Assembly: GCA_022606135.1 (NCBI GenBank)
Contig: JABYQN010000008.1
Span: 558,001-622,000 of the forward strand
DNA from: Fomes fomentarius
Lineage: Eukaryota > Basidiomycota > Agaricomycetes > Polyporales > Polyporaceae
Direction: 5' to 3'
Length of the DNA stretch: 64,000 bases
Numbering within the stretch: the first letter of the stretch is position 1; each line of letters starts with the position of its first letter. Under the pieces are notes generated by a model. The model was not told where the DNA came from, ran no database searches, and saw nothing but the letters and a program-made list of their open reading frames with translations. Positions 55,104 to 64,000 of this stretch are shown piece by piece. The position numbers were made by a program, and so were the translations under genes.

Positions 55104-57336
55104 TCATTGATTCCCCTTATAGATAAGGGACTCGTATACAGAAGACCGAGGCCTAATGATGCAAGGAAACGGTACCGGATACCTAGAGAAGCACGCATCA
55201 GTATTCTCGTGTATTAGAAGTAATTTGCAATCTCACTGAAGAACACCGTATGTCATCTTAGCTTCGGGAATGATAGGCAACCCATGATCATCGAGAACAT
55301 TATCGATGGAGAGTGTATGGAGGATTGAAGCAACCATGATAAACAAAGAAGCCTCTGCGAAGTGACGACCGGGACAGATCCTGTCGGAAAGAGCGGCGAT
55401 AGATTCAGAAGTTGAATATTGATCACACGGGCCGTGAACTAAGACCGCGCACCTCCGCCCATAACCGAAGACGAACTCAGCAGGATCTAGCACTTTGGGA
55501 TTGATTAGCCCGTCCTCGAGGAACCGGTCTGGGTTGAACGTTTCCGGATCGGTGTACACCCGGGTATCGCGAGCGAAAGCCCTTGAATGGTCATCAGTGC
55601 AAACGAATAGTCTATCAAGCCAGACTACAACTTGCCATATATTCGCAATGACCGTAGACCCTGCGGGGATAAAGTATCCATTGTATTCATCATCTGCAAT
55701 GGAACGATGCGGGATGCCAAGAGGAGCAACGGAGCGCCACCGCATGGACTCTTTCGCAATGGCGGTCACGTATGGGAGCGACCTGCGGTCCTCAAACGTC
55801 GGTAGGCGATTCGGTCCTATGACTCTATCTAGTTCCTCACGGGCTCTCTTCTGTATGTCTGGGTAGCATGCCATAGCCATAAAGAATGCCTGAACAGTGG
55901 AGATTGTCTGTGGTGAGAAAGTAGTGGGTAAGTGAGACCGGAACTGTGTATATTTTGTAGGAGTGGCTTCAATCGCTCACTGTGTCGGCCCCAGCTATAG
56001 CAAGCAACGTGTTGTGTGAGTTCAGTATGCCATGGAGTGCCTGTAATTAGAGCGCACCAGCATAGGCGAGCGCAGCTACATCTCGCGCCACAACTCTCTC
56101 CTCTTCCATATCCACATCTTCTTTGTCGTATGCTTTCTCCATCATCTTCGACGCGATTGACGGTTCCGCCGTACCATCTCTCTGTCGGCGAGATTAGGCT
56201 AGATACTAGTTCTCCGCAGTTTCACACTCACCATCGCCTCCAGTGTACGCTCAAACGGCGCATCGCGCATTTTGTGCGCGATCTTCTGCCACGCCGCCGC
56301 GATCCGCTTGAACCCGCCTCCGGGGGACCAAATGGGGACGTACTGAAGCAAAGGAAAGGTCTCGACGAGGAATGCCCCCGGTACGAACGCCTGGTTGAAC
56401 GTCGCGACGCCATCCTCGACGGCCTTGACGTATTCGTCATCCTCGTCTTTCACCTCGATGCCGTACGCTATGCGCATGATCATCGACCCGAAGGAGCTAC
56501 AGTGGGACCGAACAATGTACTCATGAATACTCCGCTGATAACGTGGTGCAAGGCGTCACGGAGATACGTACTGCCGCACCTGGTGGAGAAATGTATCTGG
56601 CTTCTCGACAAGCCGCCGAAGGAACTTCTGAGTCTCGCGCTGTTGGAGCGGCTGGTACTGTGTGACAGCGTTCGGCTGGAAGAACTGGTGCATTTCCTTT
56701 CTCCTGCGCCTCCACGGCGCACCATACGGCATCAGCACGAAGGTCCACTCCCATCCCGAGCTGTAGCATGCGATAGATCAGCATTGAATACATGTGGTAC
56801 GTCACCGAATGCACCGCATCCCACGATGGCCGATTGGGAGGGGGTGTAGGAGACACAGGTAGGGGAAAAGTAAAGGAAACCCACATGAGGCGCATGACGG
56901 ATGGTACTCTGTCCGAGTAGTCCGCAGAGCGTTTATCGAGAAGTTCGGACGCCACCTCGTGCGAGCCCAGAATGATCATCGGCTGGCCGAGTGCATCGAG
57001 GTAAACGATGTCACCTGTGGAGAGCATGATCTGAGCCAAGCCGCTTTGTGTAGCACCGAACGTGTTTGCTATCAGGCACGGTGTGATGGACGTACCGTGT
57101 TTATCCGTCATCTCACGGAACCGCTGTTCCAGCATCGTGTTGGGCACGTCGAGCACATTCCCGATGATAGGTAGGGGCTTGGGTCCCGGAGGCAGAGGGA
57201 GGTTTTTAGGGTTGGGATGGAGAGAGCGAGAAAGATACTTCGCGAGTCCAAGCACGGCTAAGGCAACTGCCATCGGTACCCAGACTGGTAGGGTTGAAGC
57301 CAACCCCGGGTGAGGGATACTGAGGGTGGAGCCCAT
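55104..57336 (-). CDS. cytochrome P450 (P450-3)
   Basis: Ten exons, read leftward: 57336-57096, 57014-56885, 56760-56572, 56496-56232, 56181-56058, 55994-55981, 55907-55636, 55581-55453, 55380-55237 and 55182-55104 (528 aa). Marks: hydrophobic anchor (VWVPMAVALAVLGLAKYL), PLPPGPKPLPIIGN, WEWTFVLMPYGAPWRRRRKEM, AGADT on a 14-nt exon, AKESMRW, FNPDRF, haem loop FGYGRRICPGRHFAEAS, C-terminal FPCIIRPRS. The intron 55582-55635 has a GC donor (TG|GCAAGT) where P450-1, -2 and -4 have GT, so the change is recent. All phases match P450-2. Substrate unknown. Confidence 0.93.
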
Positions 57337-59243
57337 GTTGGAGCCTTGGAGAATGGACGTCAAGCGAAGAGGGAAGACAAGAGCCGAGCGATGTTGAGTG
57401 CCTATATAAGTAGCTGCCTTGTTACCAACTGGTAGTGAGGATATATCAATCTGAGCACCGCCTATCGGGGCGCACTAGGGAGACACCGACGGAAGGCCTC
57501 AGGAATGCGAAACCGCACCGTGATACGTGAGGAGACTTCTGAAGCTCGTAGGAAGAGCAGAGGCGCGAGGATTGTTGTTTATCCTGGTCATATGAACGTT
57601 TCCAACTAATTTAGTGAAGGGAAGACGTTGTGCCCTGAACATAGGTGAGAAGTCCTTCTATAGGAGGTCCGAATGTGGGATAGTCAGCTTACAGATGGGA
57701 GATCATAGAGCCGTTAACATGAAAAATGGGCCGGGGGCTCACTTGGAACTTAGTATTGTTCTGTCGTGATGGAGAATGATACCCGTGTGATAGTGCTCGC
57801 ATGCCCGTTGGTAAGGAGGGAGCAATCGCGTTTCTTGCTTACTATTGCAATGCGATTCCCCGCCGCTTACGATACTTTCGTCACGTCGTGTACAGTGAAA
57901 CGGCGTACTTACGGCTAGAAGAGACGGAAAGACTCGGCTCTGATTAGACTTGCACGCTACATGTGTTCGGCATTGGTGGAGCTACATACGCGCTCAGCTT
58001 CGTCAAACATACCAATGTTGTCGCCACGTACCGCAGCATAAAATTCTTCTCTCGACCGGTAGATGGATCAGCGAGAACTTGGCGAGAGTTTAGCGAGAGT
58101 CTCCACTCCGGTGCCTACTGTGGATTAAATCCGCGGCGTCTAGGGATCAGTCTACTGAAGCGCGGAACGGCCTCGGACTCCCCACCATAAGAAGACCATC
58201 AGATTCACAGAAGATGCCCGATATAAACTGAAGCGTAGGTTCAACACAAACCTCTGTCACGGAACTTGGCGTCTTGATACGAGACACGGTTGCAACTGCA
58301 GTGCGTGTCGGTCGACGTCGATGGCCCGATGCTAAGTTCCATCCTGCTCCTGGATTGTCTTTCAAATTCCACCTGGTTGTTGAAGCCTATAAGGGGTTAG
58401 TGAGGATTGGCCGAGCGCAGATGGTCGTATATCGGTCAGCCGAGGTAATTGAGCGGTGAGAAGGCGGAGACGCTGCACGCACCATCATGTCACATCAAGC
58501 CCAGCACATAGGCGGCCGTTTGATAAGCTGAAAAGCATAGACCTTGACACGAAACATTGGAACGTCAGGAAAATTTCACGTTATAAAATCTCATGCTCGT
58601 ACTTGGGTTCCATGAATCGGCCTCAGGAAAGGCCGACTATATCGCGGCGCACTCATAACAGCGTATTCCATCCTAGCTACCTCTCCGGTAAATGTTACTC
58701 CAAGGCCTTCAGGTTCGAACTGGTCTGGTGAGATAACTTTATTGCCACTAGCAGGCGTCTCCCTCTTCGGGATTGCGACCTTGATGACTCTTGAATTCTT
58801 TCTCGAAGCTAAGGCGTACTAAATGTTATCTAGACCTTGGGCAGGATAGTAGAGTTGTCCCATGTCACGAGAAGTTGGAGTCGCAAGTAGAGAAGGTGCA
58901 CCACTGGCAGGGCCGCATACAGAACCCGGAAGTTTCCGGCTTGGGCCGTCCTCCGACAGCCTCCGACAAAATGTACTACTTCGCAAATTCAACTTGGTCG
59001 AAGTCGTTCTCCACAGTCGACATTCGAATAATCTACGCACCATCCTCTGATGGCGCTCACTTCGTTCCTGTAGTGGTGCTAGCACTGGCAGCGAGCACAA
59101 CGAAAGACTCATAAGTACTATCATACAGTCGTCGATCAGCCCAGTGAGGCAGCTCAAACTGAATCGACATTTGAAGAGAAAAAATGTTTCCCACTATGCA
59201 ACAACGGCAAATCTGGAGTATAGTAGGAATTGAAATTACAGTG
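57337..59243. other. intergenic between P450-3 and P450-4
   Basis: 1.9 kb without a supported gene. 58,225-58,275 resembles 19,165-19,215 (an ACACAAACC then a GATACGAGAC/GGTACGAGAC motif), perhaps remnants of one dispersed element. Confidence 0.45.
57402..57410 (-). promoter_or_regulatory. TATA element of P450-3
   Basis: CTTATATAG on the minus strand, about 66 bp upstream of the ATG at 57,336. Function inferred from position. Confidence 0.45.
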
Positions 59244-61469
59244 CTAAGATTGCAAGCTCACCCGAATCAGCGCTCCTGCCTCGGGAGACCGTGGCTTCAT
59301 GACGCACTCGAACGGCTCGGGGTACCTAGACAGGTAGCCTGAACGTCAGTCACGGACCAACTAGGTAAAGCAGGTTAGGGAGACGCACGAGAGAAGGCCA
59401 TGTGTCATCTTGCCCGAAAGTTTCACCTGCCTTCCAAATTCATCCACAGGCGCTGTGATGGAGAGCGTGTGGAGGACCGTAGAGACGATGATGAAAAGCG
59501 CTGAGTCCGCGAAATGTCGTCCGGGGCAAATCCTATAGAATATCTAAGTCCCCCTTTGTGCTCGTCCGGGCGAGATGGTGTACACAGACCTACGACCATA
59601 GCCGAACGAGATCGTCGCGGGGTCGCGCACGTCAGAGCGCAGCTGGCCGTCCTTGAGGAAGCGCTCCGGTTTGAAAGTCTCGGGGTCGGCGTACACCTTT
59701 GGATCGTTGGATATGGCCCTAGGAGAGACGTGATCATGGGTGAACTCCCCACATCCGGCTTCGAGGGAACACGCAAAAAGAGCAGACGTACCAGATATTC
59801 GCAATGACGACAGAGCCTTTCGGGATGAAGTATCCCCGATACTCGTCATCCTCAATCGAGCAGTGCGGGACGCCGACAGGGACAACGGAGCGCCAGCGCA
59901 GGAGCTCCTTCATGAGCGCATTGACGTACGGTAGCGAGTCCCTGTCTGAGAATTCCGGGAGACGTTGTGGACCGACAACCGCTTCAAGCTCTGCTTGCGC
60001 CTTTTTTTGCGCTTCAGGGCAGGAGGCCATGGCGAGGAAGAACGATTCGACCGTTGAAAGCGTCTAGGAACGTTCAGTACGCGTTCAGTCCCCCGTAGGA
60101 TGTACACAAAGAGGAAGAATGTCTACCGTATCGGCACCACCTAGAGCACATGATGTCGTCAGCCGTCCCGATTTATAACGAGATGGGTCAGCTTACCAGC
60201 GTACCCCACGGCTGTCGCATTCTTGTGAACTTCCTCCTCATCAGGGGCTTCCTGCCCTTGATTCTCCATGAGACCCGCAGCCATTGAAGGCTTCGCAATG
60301 CCCTGCGCCTATAGTCATGCCAATGCATCAACGGGAGTATACGCTTAGCCTTTCGACAATCAGCAGGAAGTACCACGTACCAGAGCCTCCTTCGTCGTCA
60401 TCCACGGTACTTCCACTAGGTGGCTATTGACCCTCTTCCACGTTGTACGTTTCCGCTTGAACGCCGCACCCGGCATCCAATCAGGCACATGACGCAGGAT
60501 TGGAAATGTCTCCACAAGGTACTTCCCCGGTACGAAGATGTCAGAGAACAGGGCGAGGACGTCCTCGGCTATTTTGAGGTAATCCACGCTCTCGTCGTCC
60601 ACTTCAATGCCATATGAGACGCGCATGATCGCGGAACCAAAGAAGCTGTGATTGGTGCAAGGTGCGTGGATCCACGCAGGGCAGCAAGCGGTAGGCGATA
60701 CCCCAAAGGCGGTCGAGGACATGAGGGATGTTCAGAGCGTGAGAAGACACGGAAAGAGATACGCATGCACATGGTCGTGGGGTTTTTAGCCAGTTGTATG
60801 GAACAGGGGAAGGGCATGTCTCACGTACTGTCTGATATGATGCAAGAAGTCTGCCGGATGCTCGATGAGGCGTCTGGTGAGGCGGTGCGCCTCCAGTTGC
60901 AGAGAGGGCTCGTATCGCTGCATAACGTTAGGGTTGAAGTATTGGTGCATGGCTTTGCGGTGCCGCCGCCACCACATTCCGTAGGGCTGTAGAGTGAGTG
61001 CCCATGAGAAGCCGGCGCTGGTTGGGCAGCATTCAGAAATGTCCAGAGGCACGAGAGGCAGGGAACGTACATGTCGACCATGGGATTGTGGGGCCTAGTC
61101 GAGTAGTTTGCAGAACGTTTCTCGAGCAGGTCTATGGCGGCCTCGTGAGAGCCGAGGACGATCATGGGCTTTCCGAAAGCACTCAGATACAAGATATCGC
61201 CTACGAACGTCGAGTATTGGGTAAGTATGGCATGTCGGAGGCGTGGAGTAGTGCTGACCGTAAATTGCACTGAGGTCACGGAACTTGGCAGCCATAGCCG
61301 TTTTCGGTATGTCCAGCGCGTTGCCTATGATAGGGAGGGGACGAGGACCCGGCGGTAGCGGTAGACCATTCGACCGAGACCTGAAGGTCCACCATCTGTG
61401 CAGGGAAATGAAGAGAGCGACAGTGATAGACAAGTACCACAACGCGGGGTGAAGGTCCATGGGGGACAT
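59244..61469 (-). CDS. cytochrome P450 (P450-4)
   Basis: Ten exons, read leftward: 61469-61259, 61200-61071, 61017-60829, 60645-60381, 60308-60197, 60140-60127, 60063-59792, 59718-59590, 59532-59389 and 59325-59244 (515 aa). Marks: anchor ALWYLSITVALFISL, GLPLPPGPRPLPIIGN, FSWALTLQPYGMWWRRHRK, AGGADT with the same 14-nt exon, MKELLRW (ExxR), FKPERF, haem loop FGYGRRICPGRHFADSA, PFECVMKPRS. Exon 5 is 12 nt shorter than in P450-2/3, and the third intron (183 bp) is unusually long for this window. It is the most diverged of the complete minus-strand set after P450-1. An in-frame ATG 51 nt upstream is an alternative start. Confidence 0.92.
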
Positions 61470-62802
61470 GCTGTCCCCAAAGAGGACCCATTTGCGAGCT
61501 TTAAGTAGCATCCTACCCACTGGCAGCGCATCCGAGCGGCGTGCCGAAAAGCCCTACACAGTGAACAGTTAATTCGAGGGCCCGATAAGAAGCAGCCGGC
61601 ATATCCAAGATATGTCATTTCAGAGGCTATCCGAGAGACCAGATATGAAAGTAAAATATATAGGTGGGAAGAGGGTTTTCAGTTTCCTTATTATACAGCC
61701 GCGGACGGAGGCGCAAGTGCCCTCATGCCGCGAACAAAGGTTGTGTAGGTTTGACGATTGCCAAAGAATCCGCGTCATTTGCATGAAGAGCTTGTATAGA
61801 CGTCAGCGCATGTGTGAGACTAGATATCTGACAAGCATAGAGTAAGCCCCAGCTGGAGAACATGCCCATCTGTATGGTCCAAGTGGTTAGTATAAGTTTC
61901 CATGGCCTATCAGAATGCATGCAGTCGGCCTATCTTTGGGACCATCACCCCTCAGGCGGCGATGTCGAGGCTGAAGGTCGCGGATCGCACCCGCGTGTGA
62001 ACCTTGGGCTGGAGAATTTCAGGTTGCATAGGACTCATGAGTGAGAGACCCGGTACGGACCCCTTGGAGGGCGAAAGAAGTGGTCTCGTACGAGACCATA
62101 AAGAACATAGGCCCTCGGCAAGCAGACTGAGAATGAACGTGGTCGACCTGGTCACCTGATAAGATTACGATTACTCGACCTGCAACGAGCGCCCAAATTG
62201 AAAGTACTGCAGCTGCCTCTCGCATTGCTGATCTCCGTTCTTGATTTTCCGTCTCAGATACGAGCAGCGACTCATGGGGTACCCCAGTTGTACGTAGACT
62301 CCAACTCCATCCGCGACCGGGTTAGTAAAATACAAGCATATTGCATTTGACACAATATTTTCTTTTGTTTTAGCATATTGCACTTGACACATGCCTTCAG
62401 GAAGGTCATGCCCGATCTCTTGCGGGGATCGATTGTTCTACTTACGAACCGCATAATTCGCGCTTCTCTCACCAACTATGACTCAAGGCGCTCCGCGAAA
62501 ACCGCCATGTAACGGCTACTCGATCGGCTCTATATATTCACCCTGTGTATCCCGTTGTGTGGGATCTCCGCGTTGCTGCGATACGCCGTCCAGGTCTTCC
62601 ATGCGTCATGTCACCCTTGCAACACCCACCACGGTCGGTGCTCGGCTTGGGTCGTGTACTTATTACTAAATGGCAAAGCTATCGCGGATCCAGCCTGCGT
62701 GTCATCAAGGCATATCCGGTGGTGAGTGGTCCTAAAGTGTTATAGTCACTCACGCAGACAGCCACCGTGATCGTACTTGGTCCCCTGCACGATTTGCTCG
62801 CC
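61470..62802. other. intergenic between divergent P450-4 and the P450 relic
   Basis: No gene supported. An AT-rich stretch with a near-direct repeat lies at 62,325-62,400 (CATATTGCA-TTGACACA occurs twice about 38 bp apart). Confidence 0.45.
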
Positions 62803-63372
62803 ATGTTAGGCATGCCCTCGTCCGGGAGCCTCCTCGCACCTCTACCTCTCGCCCTAGCCTTGTGTTCGGTGGTTGGGTCTTCACTTCGTCGCCGCTCACT
62901 GAGTGTTCCTCTTCCACCTGGTCAAACGCTTCCTATCATCGGGAATACCCCAAACAGGATGCTGTGTTTCGTGAGATGAATGTGCGATTTGGTACGTGTC
63001 TCACCTATATGTAGAGTACAGGCTGGACATGACCTTCCATCTGACATGGATAGGCGATGTCGTGTACCTGGACGTACTTGGCCAACCGCTGACTATTCTG
63101 GGCGCACATGAAGCTGCGATGGATCTACTCGAAAAAGGTCTGCGAGCTACTCTGATCGGAAAACTCTGTTATTGTGGTCATACTAGCGCTAACATCGTGT
63201 TCTCGTTTACGCACTCCCATTCGACGATGCAGCCTAGATTGGGTACTAACCCTACTCCGCTATGGACCGTGGCGGCGGCGGCGGCGTCGGCGGAATTCTT
63301 TCACCCTACCGTAATAGTGGACTACCAGCCCTCTGGGTCTCAAAGACGCGAGATGGTGGATATGATGGATCT
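62803..63372 (+). pseudogene. frameshifted 5' relic of a cytochrome P450 (P450-5)
   Basis: The N-terminal exon is recognisable: hydrophobic anchor (LLAPLPLALALCSVVG), VPLPPGQTLPIIGN, then a frame change before KQDAVFREMNVRFG. Exon 2 follows a GATAG acceptor and reads GDVVYLDVLGQPLTILGAHEAAMDLLEK, then loses one A and shifts before KRSASYSDR. Exon 3 is reduced to RYGPWRRRRRR followed in another frame by FFHPTVIVDYQP. These are the exons 1-3 of the P450-2/3/4 type. The haem-binding half is not seen up to the window end. At least three frameshifts make it non-functional. It is the only member of this family on the plus strand. Confidence 0.8.
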
Positions 63373-64000
63373 CGGATATTTCTCACTGTAATATGTAAGC
63401 TAGCGAATTTGAGAGAGGAATGATGGAGACTATTACATGCTCGAGGGTTGCGTCAAAGGCTTTGTTCATGTCTCCTGGAGAGTGACCTTGTCATGCGGAG
63501 CTTTTGACTCAAATCGCGCTCCCATGAGGATATGGATCGCAGGAACGAGAATACCTCCTTCCAGGCGTTGCCCAGGCGCAAGAAGATCATGCACCGGTCT
63601 TTGCGCTGCAACGTCCTGCGCGCTGATACTGATTGACGACGTTGGAGCCCAAGTAACGATGGATTTCCTCCCGTGTATCCTTTGCGCCATGCCTGATCGT
63701 ACGCGTATGTATTGAACTGATTGACTAAACGCGATGATCCATTTATTGCCGATCCTGTATATGGCTCAAAACCATGACTTCCTTTTCGCTCAAGTCTTTC
63801 TTCCTGATGAGTCCGGATACAATGATGAGTGTTTGAGATGCGTTCGGAGGGGTTACCGACAATATAGCTGGGAGGGTCGAGGGCGCATAGTGGTTGTAGG
63901 AATACTAGACGCAGACGTGTATAGTACGAGATCTAGCTCCCGTTACGTCACAACACGAAACGACAGACGGCTCTTGGTATCATCCTTGGGTGCCTTCAAC
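63373..64000. other. right edge, nothing firm
   Basis: A frame near 63,550-63,610 contains RRKKIMHRSL, faintly like a P450 C-helix (RRRKxMH), so another P450 scrap is possible. No gene supported. Confidence 0.3.

Noticed and set aside
57963..58731. Short frames between P450-3 and P450-4
   Set aside because: No splice-consistent model, no motifs, no match to neighbours.
62325..62400. Pair of near-direct CATATTGCA repeats as a possible transposon end
   Set aside because: Only two imperfect copies, no terminal inverted repeats or transposase frame nearby.

Overview
The window looks like nuclear DNA of a wood- or litter-dwelling basidiomycete, most likely an agaricomycete close to the polypores. 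The genes carry many short GT-AG introns of about 45-80 bp and several 9-29 nt micro-exons. The protein set is typical of that group: clustered cytochrome P450s, DUF6534 membrane proteins, a DUF2235 hydrolase, a class C beta-lactamase-like hydrolase and a small cysteine-rich secreted protein. No rRNA, tRNA, CRISPR array or intact transposon was recognised. All gene models were built by hand from the sequence.

Left third (1-30,000), mostly single-copy genes. It holds a 5'-truncated RluA-family pseudouridine synthase (+), then a secreted tripeptidyl-aminopeptidase-like hydrolase (+) that has lost its nucleophile serine and runs into an SH3-like domain. Two tandem MFS transporters (-) share one exon plan. 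Next come an intronless 873-aa membrane-anchored acidic protein (-), a Ser/Pro-rich coiled-coil protein (+), and a decayed relic of the aminopeptidase-like hydrolase. They are followed by a small secreted 8-cysteine protein (+), a 21-exon DUF2235 hydrolase with a C-terminal DM9-like lectin module (-), a beta-lactamase-like serine hydrolase (+) and a multipass membrane protein (-).

Middle (30,013-43,882). A 6.8-kb segment is present twice in direct tandem (30,013-36,798 and 36,799-43,569). Each copy starts with a small ankyrin-repeat gene and ends in a DUF6534 membrane-protein gene. The left DUF6534 copy is cut off by the duplication junction; the right copy runs on to a complete 3' end. Identity is mosaic: almost perfect at both ends and visibly diverged, with indels, in the middle.

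Right third (44,000-64,000). This is a P450 array: a P450 relic without its haem cysteine, four full-length P450s on the minus strand with nearly superimposable exon structures, one more DUF6534 gene (+) between P450-1 and P450-2, and a frameshifted P450 relic (+) near the right edge. Intergenic segments repeat across 33-50 kb, so a P450/DUF6534 block appears to have been duplicated more than once. The genes could form a small oxidative (secondary-metabolism or detoxification) cluster, but no backbone synthase is present in the window.
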